A program made the position numbers and the translations under genes. This document shows, piece after piece, positions 24,114-36,867 of a stretch of DNA of 64,000 nucleotides (position 1 is the first letter of the stretch; each line of letters begins with the position of its first letter). This DNA comes from Liolophura sinensis (taxonomy: Eukaryota > Mollusca > Polyplacophora > Chitonida > Chitonidae). Location: positions 28,467,732 to 28,531,731 of the forward strand of contig NC_088304.1 in assembly GCF_032854445.1 (NCBI RefSeq). The letters run 5' to 3'. The notes beneath the pieces were generated by a model that searched no databases, had not been told where the DNA came from, and worked only from the letters and a program-made list of their open reading frames with translations.

Positions 24114-24212
24114 AAAAGACAAACAGCTTTACACAGGGCAGCGTCACGTGGTAGCATGGATCTTCCACGTCAACTGGTAAAGAAGAGCGATGATATAAAC
24201 CTACAGGATCAG
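24114..24212 (+). CDS. Ankyrin-repeat exon B, unit U4
   Basis: Thirty-three codons from KRQTALHRAASRG to DINLQDQ, with acceptor tgtttacacag and donor CAG|GTACGTGG. It combines the RAASRG helix of the U3/U8 subtype with the KKSDDINLQDQ end of the U5-U7 subtype, so it is intermediate or mosaic. A Pro in helix 2 (DLPRQLV) is unusual for an ankyrin helix and may weaken folding. Open, phase 0-0. Confidence 0.72.
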
Positions 24213-24574
24213 GTACGTGGTTCTGGGCTACTGAATGTTTTAACATAATTTATGTTCTGTTCTGTTAAACATTACTCACTGTTTTTTGTTCAATTTTTGA
24301 TTTCTTTCTTTTAGTAATGTGTTATCGTTTGTGTGCTGTTTTCATTTAATATAATTAAAGACGTACACCATAGAGAGTAAAAGCAGAGCCGCGACGACAA
24401 TGTGATAGCTGGCAACTGGTCAGACATAATGGATGAAATACGTTCTCTTGTCAGTTGTCTCAGTCAGAGTTTTATTGTAACTGTTCATGTAACTGCATAA
24501 ATACTAGCAATTCACCCGTCCCTTAACATCATGGCTTAAGCACAATAAAGTTAAAAAAAAGAAAAAAGCAGTGG

Positions 24575-26885
24575 TGTTAAATGGAATTTTTTAGATGGGG
24601 TGGTCTAGAAATTGTCACAATGCTGTTTCGTCATCCCATGTAACATGCAGTTACATTAAAGCGCTGCAAAAAGGAATCAGACCACGGGTAGCCTTAGTCC
24701 ACAAGCTAATCTTGGTGTATGCAGCCGTTCAGTTGTGTGGTTGTTTATTCCAGTAGTTTCGACCTGGCCGGTCGTGTCGTTTACATCGTATGCTGGATTT
24801 GGAACATTTATTTGTGACGCCTTTATTAATAATGAACATATGTTTTCACTACTTTTCGACCTTGAAAAGTTCTACAACACGGCTGGGAATTATGGAGCCT
24901 TAAAACACCTATTAAATCTGGGTCTTACAGTCCGCTTACCATTATGTATATCTACATTTTTATATGAATTAAAGGTACGGGTGGGGTCCACTCTTTCTAA
25001 CTCTCATGAGCAGGAAATGGGTGTACCCCAGGGCAGTATACTTTCACCAGCACTGATTAGCATTAACATGAATAGCTTAGGCCAAACAGTTGGCATCTGG
25101 CACAATGTGTTGTTTGTATGTTTATGTGCTATCGTGCTAAAAACATGTACAACATCAAGCGTCAGCTGCAGCTTTGTCTTTATAAGATCGACAAATGTGC
25201 AGTTGAGACCGGTTTTACATGTTCCACGTCAAAACCACTCAAAATACTTCATATATCCAAAGCGGTGAACAAATTCAATATAATGAAGATACGGCACCTA
25301 ACCGCGGGCTAAGCGGAATGAGACACAGTCATAAAGCAGTGCGCCAGAGATTCTGGACGCTCTGTCCACATCTACTTGCAAAAGAATTATACTCACTGCA
25401 AAACTTAAGAAAATAGAATGAAGGCGTTTGATGGAATAACCTTGACACATTTTTTTGCAGCAATAACTTGTAATGCTGAGTCTCCTTCTTTACTTCTTCC
25501 ACAACCCAAATTAATATTTTATCTACGTAAACATGTGGAACCTTAAAAGATCTTTCAGATATGGGTCTAACAGGCGTATGCCATTATTTATCTCTGAATT
25601 TTTATCTGACCGTGAAATTAAGTTAGGTGTGGTGTGCAGTCTTTCTAACTCTTATTAGCAGGAAATGGGTGTACCCCACAGCAGTATACTATCACCAACA
25701 CTGATTAACATTAAATTAAATAGCGTAGACAAAACTTTGACATCTGGTACAGTCGGTTTTTTCTATGTTGATGATTTTCTCATGTGCGACGGTGCTAAAG
25801 ATATAAATAACATCGATCGTCGTTAAAATCCCATATAAAAATACTTAAAGCTAAATGTACAAATCTATGTGTCGAAACAGACATTCATAAACCATCAGTC
25901 AACCAAGGACCTTACGGATCAATTATCGCAAGGCCAATTCACGACACGACGTTGAACACAAAGTACCAAGAAACAAAGAAAGTATACAAAATACAAAAAT
26001 AGGACGAAATCATACAAACAGAAGCAGTCAACAGTTCTCAGCGATGTAGGAAAGACACAAGGTATGTTCTAGTTGACTGAGTGAAATCAGTATTCAAACC
26101 GTGTACCATGCTTGAATATAAGTTGTCGGTAATAGAAATGCATCTTAATTGGGCTTTCATTGCAACTCTTCATGTATCCAAAGCGGCGGGCAAATTCAAT
26201 AAAACAGAGATACGTCCCCTAGCCAGAGCCTAAGCAGAATTAGACACAGTCATAAAACAGATCACCAGAGATTGTTGGAGAAACTTGGAGTGAAGGCGTT
26301 TGAAGGAATAACCTTGACACACTAGTTTTTGCAGGAATTACTTGAAATATTAATCCAAGGTAATATTTCATCTACGTAAGCATAATAAATTCAATACAAA
26401 TCATTTAACAATTAAGTAGCATTTTGTTGATATTGAGGTTAATTACCCGGATTTTAAATTTGTATATACTGATGGAATAAAGAATGTGGACTGTGCATCT
26501 GCGGCTGTCTTACAACGGCAAGTCTCTTCTCTTCGTCTTCCATCTTCTTCAATCTTCTCTACCGAGATCAGCGCTATACTCCTTATCAGATACAAGTGCG
26601 TAATAAAGTGAACACTATTCACCCTGTCACTGGTTATAATTCGGATACACGTGATATGTCTCGGAGAGACTACATAGTTTTAGCGAGGTGTCCTATTGGA
26701 CATCCTCATTTAACTCACAATTTTATTGTGGTTAGGGCCACTGTCCTACGTTGTGCTGGATGCGCTGCTACTTTCGGCAAAGACTACACACAGTCAACTC
26801 TACATGTAATTTGTCTGACAGCATTGCAGGTGATGCTATGATAAAATTCTTGAGGGCCATTGGCCTATATCATAAAATATGAATT
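24575..26885 (+). mobile_element. Two truncated jockey-like LINE fragments, U5
   Basis: Same double structure as U2. RT fragment one is open at 24735-25268 (177 codons) with FFGT-like loss avoided: it reads LLFDLEKFYNT and VPQGSILSP, then FVCL at the catalytic box. RT fragment two at about 25535-25810 keeps FYVDDF. The C-terminal piece 26596-26841 has SDTRDMSRRDYIVL and RCAGC. Here YTDG near 26467 is followed by Ile instead of Ser. No endonuclease; not functional. Confidence 0.78.
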
Positions 26886-27234
26886 TTACTGATTATTATT
26901 ATTAATATACATATGGATGGAAAGATATATGGAAGTACAATATGTGAAAAACTTTTTAAAAAAAATCGTGGTTTTCGAGTGTTACCTGTCTTGATTTTTC
27001 TTGTCTGCTTTCAAACATGTTTGTTTTATTTTTGATGTTTTCACCATCATGTCGAAACCAATCACGGACTCTTGTTCTCGCCACAATGTGGCTGAAACAT
27101 TGCCAATGTGGCATTAAGCGGAAATCAATCATTCAGATTTACTCCTCTATGAGGTTTGACTTCTACGAGGCTAACAGGAGCCTTTTAATAATTTGATGTG
27201 TACTGATTTCGGTCATTTATATCATACACAACAG

Positions 27235-27333
27235 GATGGGAATACACCGTTACATATTGCGGGATTCTATCGTAACGAGTGTTCTATCCGTATTTTGCTG
27301 GAGCAGGGTGCCAGCGTCAACGTACAGAATGCA
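27235..27333 (+). CDS. Ankyrin-repeat exon A, unit U5
   Basis: Thirty-three codons from DGNTPLHIAGFY to ASVNVQNA, with acceptor tacacaacag and donor GTAAGT. The TPLHIAG core is canonical. It shares the final QNA and the CxIRILLEQ core with U2, so U2 and U5 A exons are the closest pair. Open and phase 0-0. Confidence 0.75.
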
Positions 27334-28897
27334 GTAAGTGGTTGTCTTCGATGTTTTAGCAATGCTTACACGAGACTTATTTTCGTGTATGTGAACACGG
27401 CACTAGATTCTTCTCGGCCCATTTGGGTTTCTCGAGTGCAAACTACCACTATTTACAACATATCTGTAGACGATCTGAACAGAGTTTCCAGCTGGTGTGG
27501 TGCAAGGCTTGCTGGAAACTCATTATTGAAGAACTACTGTTCACGTTGATTATTTTTTTCATAATTAGATATATACCCCTATATATGTTGTTAAATTGAG
27601 TGTAACAATATTGAAAAAGGGTGCATTAATCAGAGTAATACAGCACCTAAAATTAGTAGGTAATTACGAGGCTGGTTTTATGCATATTTTCCGCCAGCAC
27701 ACGTTAGTTTCAGTTGAATTACATGTAAGTCATACACGTCCGACTTTTTCCAGCGCCAGCTGACAGAGCTTCACCATTTAGTACGGTGTTTAAAAAGGTA
27801 CAAGAATGACAACAAGCACGTCGAAATTCTCCACGAAATGGTTTGCTGCTCTGCATACATTTGTAAAAACACGTCGTGGAAGAACCCTGGAGTTAATGTT
27901 TCTTTAAAGATTACTAACGATTTGCAGATTTTGAGTTTTGCAGCAAAAGAAAGAAGGATTATATCTAAACCGAAACAGCCGAATTTGCTCTCGACAGTGT
28001 ACAGCTCAAAGTTGTTCAATCGCCGTATTTCACTTTTGTCGTTTGGATATAGTGAAACAGGATCTCATCATGTGGGCTAAAACAATTATTAGTCGAGACG
28101 AACTCCACTGAACAGTAACCCAATGCACAGTTTGGGTACATGTGCAGTTCTTTACATATTTCCCTGAGCATACCAATTGGAAGGTTGTGTATACTGGCAA
28201 ATTATTCAACGGCTTTCCTCTAATAGTTATATTCCAATTGGATTTACCAAACTTATGGAAGAATGAATAAATTCGCATACTCGGTCTGTTGCACTTTTGA
28301 GTGTGTGGAGAGAAGGCTTTTTCTCCTGAAATTTTGGGCAGCCCAAAGATGCTGAGCTGTGAAATGCTAATTTCCAAAGTTAAACACTTGAGCCCATTTT
28401 TATTTGGGAAATCTCTGAGCTTATAATTTCCGCTGCTCAATGGGCAACTCAAACTACCACTCGGAAGTTATGTGATTAAAACTTGGAAATGCTCCAAACT
28501 GCAAGTGAAAGACATTCTTTAACCTGGAACACCTAAAAGGCCAAATCTTTCCAATCTTGGGCATTGACATCGTCAAAATATAGAACTCACGATAAAAGGA
28601 TTTGACTTCTGCCATTATGTACGTGTTCGACTTTCACACATAACACAGAGTTTCCAACTGCTGTGCGGCAAGACTTTCTGAATAGGTATTATTATAAAAA
28701 TCAGCATATATCTGTTTAAGGTTGTGGCAGAGCGCAACGACAGGCGCTTTGCCTCGATGCTTGTGTGTACTGTACACATAACTATAATGTAAACATCATT
28801 CAGGTTCTGGAGAAGTGAAACAAGTTCAGTTTTTAGGGTCTGTTCATGTCTGCCTTTGTAAGTACAGTTTTACTGATTCCTGGTTGTGTTTACACAG

Positions 28898-28996
28898 AAA
28901 AGACAAACAGCTTTACACCGGTCAGCATCATGTCGTAGCGAGAATCTTCTGCGTCAACTGGTAAAGAAGAGCGATGATATAAACCTACAGGATCAG
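28898..28996 (+). CDS. Ankyrin-repeat exon B, unit U5
   Basis: Thirty-three codons from KRQTALHRSASC to DINLQDQ, with acceptor tgtttacacag and donor CAG|GTACGTGG. The middle reads RSENLLRQLVKK, where CRSEN replaces the usual GxVD. This is the B exon farthest from consensus, yet it is still open and phase 0-0. Confidence 0.7.
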
Positions 28997-29354
28997 GTAC
29001 GTGGTTCTGGGCTACTGAATGTTTTAATACAATTCATGTTCTGTTCTGTTAACCATTACTCACTGTCTTTTTTCCAATTTTTGATTCCTTTCTTTTAGTA
29101 ATGTGTTATAGTTTGTGTGCTGTTTTCATTTAATATAATTAAAGACGTACACCATAGAGAGTAAAAGCAGTGCCACGACGACAATGTGATAGCTGGCAAC
29201 TGGTCAGACATAATCGATGAAATACGTTCTCTTGTCATTTACCACAGTCAGAGTTTTATTGTAACTGTTCATGTAACTGCATAAATACTAGCAATTCACC
29301 CGTCCCTTTACATCATGGCTTAAACAGAATAAAGTAAAAAAAAAAAAAGCAGTG

Positions 29355-31680
29355 GTGTTAAATGGAATTTATTAGATGGGGTGGTCTAGAAATTGTCACA
29401 ATGCTGTTTCGTCATCCCATGTAACATACAGTTACATTAAAGCACTGCAAAAAGGAATCAGACCACGGGTAGCCTTAGTCCACCAGCTAATCTTGGTGTA
29501 TGCAGCCGTTCAGTTGTGTGGTTGTTTATTCCAGTAGTTTCGACCTGGAGGGTCGTGTCGTTTACATCGTATGCTGGATTTGGAACATTTATTTGTGACG
29601 CCTTTATTAATAATGAACATATGTTCTCACTATTTTTCGACCTTGAAAAGATCTACGACACGGCTGGGAATAATGGAGCCTTAAAACACCTATCAGATCT
29701 GGGTCTTACAGTCCGCTTACCATTATGTATATCTACATTTTTATATGAATTAAAGGTACGGGTGGGGCCCACTCTTTCTAACTCTCATGATCAGGAAATG
29801 GGTGTACCCCAGGGCAGTATACTTTCACCAGCACTGATTAGCATTAACATGAATAGCTTAGGCCAAACCGTTGGCATCTGGCACAATGTGTTGTTTGTAT
29901 GTTTATGTGCTATCGTGCTAAAAACATGTACAACATCAAGCGTCAGCTGCAGCTTTGTCTTTATAAGATCGACAAATGTGCAGTTGAGACCGGTTTTACA
30001 TGTTCCACGTCAAAAACCCTCAAAATACTTCATATATCCAAAGCGGTGAACAAATTCAATATAATGAAGATACGGCACCTAACCGCGGGCTAAGCGGAAT
30101 GAGACACAGTCATAAAGCAGTGCGCCAGAGATTCTGGACGCTCTGTCCACATCTACTTGCAAAAAAAATTATACTCACTGTAAAACTTAAGAAAATAGAA
30201 TGAAGGCGTTTGATGGAATAACCTTGACACATTTTTTTGCAGCAATAACTTGTAATGCTGAGTCTCCTTCTTTACTTCTTCCACAACCCAAATTAATATT
30301 TTATCTACGTGAACATGTGGAACCTTAAAAGATCTTTCAGATATGGGTCTAACAGGCGCATACCATTATTTATCTCTGAATTTTTATCTGACCGTGAATT
30401 AAAGTTAGGTGTGGTGTGCAGTCTTTCTAACTCTTATTAGCAGGAAATGGGTGTACCCCACAGCAGTATACTATCACCAACACTGATTAACATTAAATTA
30501 AATAGCGTAGACAAAACTTTGACATCTGGTACAGTCGGTTTTTTCAATGTTGATGATTTTCTCATGTGCGACGGTGCTAAAGATATAAATAACATCGATC
30601 GTCGTTAAAATCCCATATAAAAATACTTAAAGCTAAATGTACAAATCTATGTGTCGAAACAGACATTCATAAACCATCAGTCAACCAATAAAGACCTTAC
30701 GGATCAATAATCGCAAGGCCAATTTACGACACGACGTTGAAGACAAAGTACCAAGAAACAAAGAAAGTATGTAAAGTACGAAAATAGGACGAAATCATAC
30801 AAACAGAAGCAGTCAACAGTTCTCAGCGATGTAGGAAATACACAAGGTATATTCTGGTTGACTGAGTGAAATCAGTATTCAAACAAACCGTGTACCATGC
30901 TTGAATATAAGTTGTCGGTAATAGAAATGCATCTTAATTGGGCTTTCATTGCAACTCTTCATGTATCCAAAGCGGCGGGCAAATTCAATAAAACAGAGAT
31001 ACGTCCCCTAGCCAGAGCCTAAGCAGAATTAGACACAGTCATAAAACAGATCACCAGAGATTGTTGGAGAAACTTGGAGTGAAGGCGTTTGAAGGAATAA
31101 CCTTGACACACTAGTTGTTGCAGGAATTACTTGAAATATTAACCCAAGTTAATATTTCATCTACGTAAGCATAATAAATTCAATACAAATCATTTAACAA
31201 TTAAGTAGCATTTTGTTGATATTGAGGTTAATTACCCGGATTTTAAATTTGTATATACTGATGGATCAAATGATGTGGACTGTGCATCTGCGGCTGTCTT
31301 ACAACGGCAAGTCTCTTCTCTTCGTTTTCCATCTTCTTCAATCTTCTCTACCGAGATCAGCGCTATACTCCTTATCAGATACAAGTGCGTAATAAAGTGA
31401 ACACTATTCACCCTGTCACTGGTTATAATTCGAATACACGTGATATGTCTCGGAGAGACTACATAGTTTTAGCAAGGTGTCCTATTGGACATTCTCATTT
31501 AACTCACAATTTTATTGTGGTTAGGGCCACTGTCCTACGTTGTGCTGGATGCGCTGCTATGTTCGGCAAAGACTACACACAGTCAACTCTACATGTAATT
31601 TGTCTGACAGCATTGCAGGTGATGCTGTGATAAAATTCTTGAGGGCCATTGTCCTGTAGCATAAAATATTAGGTGTACTC
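29355..31680 (+). mobile_element. Two truncated jockey-like LINE fragments, U6
   Basis: RT fragment one is open at 29516-30049 with FFDLEKIYDT and VPQGSILSP. RT fragment two is at about 30320-30595; its catalytic box reads FNVDDF, so the Tyr of YVDD is replaced by Asn (tcaatgttgatg near 30543). The C-terminal piece is at 31385-31630. Otherwise as U5. Confidence 0.78.
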
Positions 31681-32020
31681 ATTATTAATAATATACATAT
31701 GGATGGAAAGATGTATGGATATACAATATGTGAAAAACCATTTTAAAAATCTCGTGGTTTTTGAGTTTTAACTGTCTTGATTTTTCTTGTCTGCTTTCAA
31801 ACATGTTTGTTTTATTTTTGATGTTTTCATTATCATCTCGAAACTAATCAACACCTCTTGTTTTCGACATAATATGGCGGAAAAATTGCAATTTTGGCAT
31901 TAAGCCGAAATCATTCATTCAATTTTACTTCACAGTGAGGTATGATCTCTACGAGGCTTGCAGAAGCCTTTCAATAATTTGCTGTGTACTGATTTCGGTC
32001 ATTTATATCATACACAACAG

Positions 32021-32119
32021 GATGGGAATACACCTTTACATGAGGCGGGAATCATTGTTAACGAGTGTTTTGTTGGTATTTTGCTGGAGCAGGGTGCCAA
32101 CGTCAACGTACAGAATACA
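32021..32119 (+). CDS. Ankyrin-repeat exon A, unit U6
   Basis: Thirty-three codons from DGNTPLHEAGII to NVNVQNT. The turn between the helices (GIIVNE) differs from the GFCGNE of U3, yet length and frame are kept. Acceptor tacacaacag, donor GTAAGT. Open, phase 0-0. Confidence 0.75.
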
Positions 32120-33688
32120 GTAAGTGGTTATCTTCGATGTTTTAGCAATGCTTACACAAGACTTAATTTCGTGTACATAAAGACGGCACTAGATTCTTCT
32201 CGGCCCATTTGGGTTTCTCGAGTGCATACCACCACTGTTTACCACATATCTGTAGACGATCTGAACAGAGTTTCCAGCTGGTGTGGTGCAAGGCTTGCTG
32301 GAAACTCATTATTGAAGAACTACTGTTCACGTTGATTATTTTTTTCATAATTAGATATATACCCCTATATATGTTGTTAAATTGAGTGTAACAATATTGA
32401 AAAAGGGTGAAATATTCCGGGTAATATGGCACCTAACTCACTAGATAATTATGAGGCTGGTTTTATGCATATTTTCCGCCAGCACACGTTAGTTTCAGTT
32501 GAATTACATGTAAGTCTTACACGTCCGACTTTCACCAGCGCCAGCTGTCAGAGCTTCACCATTTAGTACGGTGTTTAAAAAGGTACAAGAATGACAACAA
32601 GCACGTCGAAATTCTCCACGAAATGGTTTGCTGCTCTGCATACATTTGTAAAAACACGTCGTGGAAGAGCCCTGGAGTTAACCTTTCTTTAAAGATTACT
32701 AACGATTTGGCCCTGGGGAAGGCGTGGGTTTTCCAGCAAAAGAAAGAAGGATTATATCTGAACCTAAACAGCCGAATTTGCTCTCGACAGTGTACAGCTC
32801 AAAGTTGTTCAATCGCCGTATTTCACTTTTGTCGTTTGGATATAGTGAAACAGGATCTCATCATGTGGGCTAAAACAAATATTAGTCGAGACGAACTCCA
32901 CTGAACAGTAACCCAATGCACAGTTTGGGTACATGTGCAGTCCTTTACATATTTCCCTGAGCATACCAATTGGAAGGTTGTGTATACTGGCAAATATTCA
33001 ACGGCTTTCCTCTAATAGTTTCATTCCAATTGGATTTATCAAACTCATGGAAGAATGAATAAATTCGCATACTCGGTCTGTTGCACTTTTGAGTGTGTGG
33101 AGAGAAGGCTTTTTCCCTAAAATTTTGGGCAGCTCAAAGATGCTGAGCTGTGAAATGCTAATTTCCAAAGTTAAACACTTAAGCGCATTTTTATTTGGGA
33201 AATCTTTGAGCTTATGATTTCCGCTGCTCATTGGGCAACTCAAACTACCACTCGGAAGTTATGTGATTAAAACTTGGAAATGCTCCAAACTGCAAGTGGA
33301 AGACATTCTTTAACCTGGAACACCTAAAAGGCCAAATCTTTCCAATCTTGGGCATTGACATCGTCAAAATATAGAACTCACGATAAAAGGATTTGACTTC
33401 TGCCATTATGTACGTGTTCGACTTTCACACATAACACAGAGTTTCCAACTGCTGTGCGGCAAGACTTTCTGAATAGGTATTATTATAAAAATCAGCATAT
33501 ATCTGTTTAAGGTTGTGGCAGAGCGCAACGACAGGCGCTTTTCCTCGATGCTTGTGTGTACTGGACACATAACTATAATGTAAACATCATTCACGTTCTG
33601 GAGAAGTGAAACAAGTTCAGTTTTTAGGGTCTGTTCATGTCTGCCTTTGTATGTACAGTTTTACTGATTCCTGGTTGTGCTTACATAG

Positions 33689-33787
33689 GAAGGACAAACA
33701 GCTTTACACTGCTCAGCATCATGTGGTAACGTGGATCTTCTACGTCAACTGGTAAAGAAGAGCGATGATATAAACCTACAGGATCAG
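33689..33787 (+). CDS. Ankyrin-repeat exon B, unit U6
   Basis: Thirty-three codons from EGQTALHCSASC to DINLQDQ. The acceptor is tgcttacatag, still AG but weaker in sequence than the tgtttacacag of other units; U7 has the same change. Donor CAG|GTACGTGG. The mid part reads GNVDLLRQLVKK. Open, phase 0-0. Confidence 0.74.
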
Positions 33788-34149
33788 GTACGTGGTTCTG
33801 GGCTACTGAATGTTTTAACACAATTTATGTTCTGTTCTGTCAACCATTACTCACTGTCTTTTTTCAATTTTTGATTTCTTTCTTTTAGCAATGTGTTATA
33901 GTTTGTGTGCTGTTTTCATTTCATATAATTAAAGACGTACACCATAGAGAGTAAAAGCAGTGCCACGACGACAATGTGATAGCTGGCAACTGGTCAGACA
34001 TAATCGATGAAATACGTTCTCTTGTCATTTACCTCAGTCAGAGTTTTATTGTAACTGTTCATGTAACTGCATAAATACTAGCAATTCACCCGTCCCTTAA
34101 CATCATGGCTTAAGCACAATAAAGTAAAAAAAAAAAAGCAGTGGTGTTA

Positions 34150-36415
34150 AATGGAATTTTTTAGATGGGGTGGTCTAGACATTGTCACAATGCTGTTTTG
34201 TCATCCCATGTAACATACAGTTACATTAAAGCACTGCAAAAAGGAATCAGACCACGTTCAGTTGGGTGGTTGTTTATTCCAGTAGTTTCGACCTGGCCGG
34301 TCGTGTCGTTTACATCGTATGCTGGATTTGGAACATTTATTTGTGACGCCTTTATTAATAATGAACATATGTTCTCACTATTTTTCGGCCTTGAAAAGAT
34401 CTACGACACGGCTGGGAATTATGGAGCCTTAAAACGCCTATCAGATCTGGGTCTTACAGTCCGCTTACCATTATGTATATCTACATTTTTATATGAATTA
34501 AAGGTACGGGTGGGGCCCACTCTTTCTAACTCTCATGAGCAGGAAATGGGTGTACCCCAGGGCAGTATACTCTCACCAGCACTGATTAGCATTAACATGA
34601 ATAGCTTAGGCCAAACCGTTGGCATCTGGCACAATGTGTTGTTTGTATGTTTATGTGCTATCGTGCTAAAAACATGTACAACATCAAGCGTCAGCTGCAG
34701 CTTTGTCTTTATATGATCGACAAATGTGCAGTTGAGACCGGTTTTACATGTTCCACGTCAAAAACCCTCAAAATACTTCATATATCCAAAGCGGTGAACA
34801 AATTCAACATAATGAAGATACGGCACCTAACCGCGGGCTAAGCGGAATGAGACACAGTCATGAAGCAGTGCGTCAGAGATTCTGGACGCTCTGTCCACAT
34901 CTACTTGCAAAAGAATTATACTCACTGTAAAACTTAAGAAACTAGAATGAAGGCGTTTGATGGAATAAACTTGACACACTTTTTTTGCAGCAATAACTTG
35001 TAATGCTGAGTCTCCTTCTTTACTTCTTCCACAACCCAAATTAATATTTTATCTACGTGAACATGTGGAACCTTAAAAGATCTTTCAGATATGGGTCTAA
35101 CAGGCGCATACCATTATTTATCTCTGAATTTTTATCTGACCGTGAATTAAAGTTAGGTGTGGTGTGCAGTCTTTCTAACTCTTATTAGCAGGAAATGGGT
35201 GTACCCCACAGCAGTATACTTTCACCAACACTCATTAACATTAAATTAAATAGCGTAGACAAAACTTTGACATTTGGCACAGTCGGTTTTTTCTATGTTG
35301 ATGATTTTCTCATGTGGGACGGTGCTAAAAATATGAATAACATCGAGCGTCGTTAAAATCCCATATAAAAATACTTAAAGCTAAATGTACAAATCTGTGT
35401 GTCGAAACAGACATTCATAAACCATCAGTCAACCAATAAGGACCTTACGGATCAATAATCGCAAGGCCAATTCACGACACGACGTTGAACACAAAGTACC
35501 AAGAAACAAAGAAAGTATATAAAATACGAAAATAGGACGAAATCATACAAACAGAAGCAGTCAACAGTTCTCAGCGATGTAGCAAAGACACAAGGTATGT
35601 TCTAGTTGACTGAGTGAAATCAGTGTTCAAACCGTGTACCATGCTTGAATATAAGTTGTCGGTAATAAAAATGCATCTTAATTGGGCTTTCATTGCAACT
35701 CTTCATGTATCCAAAGCGGCGGGCAAATTCAATAAAACAGAGATACGTCCCCTAGCCAGAGCCTAAGCAGAATTAGACACAGTCATAAAACAGATCACCA
35801 TAGATTGTTGGAGAAACTTGGAGTGAAGGCGTTTGAAGGAATAACCTTGACACACTAGTTTTTGCAGGAATTACTTGAAATATTAACCCAAGTTAATATT
35901 TCATCTACGTAAGCATAATAAATTCAATACAAATCATTTAACAATTAGGTAGCATTTTGTTGATATTGAGGTTAATTACCCGGATTTTAAATTTGTATAT
36001 ACTGATGGAATAAAGGATGTGGACTGTGTATCTGCGGCTGTCTTACAACGGCAAGTCTCTTCTCTTCGTCTTCCATCTTCTTCAATCTTCTCTACCGAGA
36101 TCAGCGCTATACTCCTTATCAGATACAAGTGCGTAATAAAGTGAACACTATTCACCCGGTCACTGGGTATAATTCGGATACACGTGATATGTCTCGGAGA
36201 GACTACATAGTTTTAGCAAGGTGTCCTATTGGACATTCTCATTTAACTCACAATTTTATTGTGGTTAGGGCCACTGTCCTACGGTGTGCTGGATGCGCTG
36301 CTATGTTCGGCAAAGACTACACACAGTCAACTCTACATGTAATTTGTCTGACAGCATTGCAGGTGATGCTGTAATAAAATTCTTGAGGGCCATTGGCCTG
36401 TAGTATAAAATATGA
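34150..36415 (+). mobile_element. Two truncated jockey-like LINE fragments, U7
   Basis: RT fragment one is open at 34165-34716 (183 codons) because a deletion of about 50 bases near 34256 joins two frames; it includes FFGLEKIYDT and VPQGSILSP. RT fragment two at about 35065-35340 keeps FYVDDF. The C-terminal piece is at 36129-36374. The 183-codon frame is an accident of the deletion, not a restored gene. Confidence 0.78.
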
Positions 36416-36768
36416 GTTTTACTGATTATTATTATTAATATACATATGGATGGAAAGATATATGGATATACAATATGTGAAAAACTATTTTTAAAAAAAT
36501 CGTGGTTTTCGAGTGTTAATTGTCTTGATTTTTCTTGTCTGCTTTCAAACATGTTTGTTTTATTTTTGATGTTTTCATTATCATCTCGAAATTAATCACC
36601 GCCTCTTGTTCTCGACATAATATGGCGGAAAAACTGCCAATGTGGCATTAAGCCGAAATCATTCATTCAGTTTTACTTCAGAGTGAGGTATGACCTCTAC
36701 CAGGCTAGCAGGAGCCTTTCAATAATTTGCTGTGTACTGATTTCGGTCATTTATATCATACACAACAG

Positions 36769-36867
36769 AATGGGAATACACCTTTACATGAGGCGGGAGT
36801 CAATGGTAACGAGTGTTTTGTTCGTATTTTGCTGGAGCAGGGTGCCAACGTCAACGTACAGAATACA
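36769..36867 (+). CDS. Ankyrin-repeat exon A, unit U7
   Basis: Thirty-three codons from NGNTPLHEAGVN to NVNVQNT. The first residue is Asn instead of Asp, as in the U8 remnant. The turn reads GVNGNE. Acceptor tacacaacag, donor GTAAGT. Open, phase 0-0. Confidence 0.75.

Larger units (their letters stand above)
20398..24496 (+). repeat. Array unit U4 (type I LINE)
   Basis: Contents: LINE 20460-22125, intron 22126-22468, exon A 22469-22558, intron 22559-24113, exon B 24114-24212, tail to 24496. The unit is about 4.1 kb, the same layout as U1. Its start region resembles U3 and U8-type tails, suggesting a junction between subtypes. Confidence 0.85.
24497..29280 (+). repeat. Array unit U5 (type II LINE)
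   Basis: Contents: LINE fragments 24575-26885, intron 26886-27234, exon A 27235-27333, intron 27334-28897, exon B 28898-28996, tail to 29280. Length is 4.8 kb. Long stretches appear nearly identical to U6 and U7, pointing to recent duplication. Confidence 0.85.
29281..34069 (+). repeat. Array unit U6 (type II LINE, mosaic)
   Basis: Contents: LINE fragments 29355-31680, intron 31681-32020, exon A 32021-32119, intron 32120-33688, exon B 33689-33787, tail to 34069. The LINE is type II, but from about 31640 the sequence switches to the type I version (tgtagcataaaatatt, then tgtactcattatt), as in U1 and U4. The unit is therefore a recombinant of two subtypes. Confidence 0.85.

Noticed and set aside
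34165-34716. 183-codon frame looking like a revived LINE RT
   Set aside because: It is open only because a deletion joins two frames. The catalytic box is FVCL.
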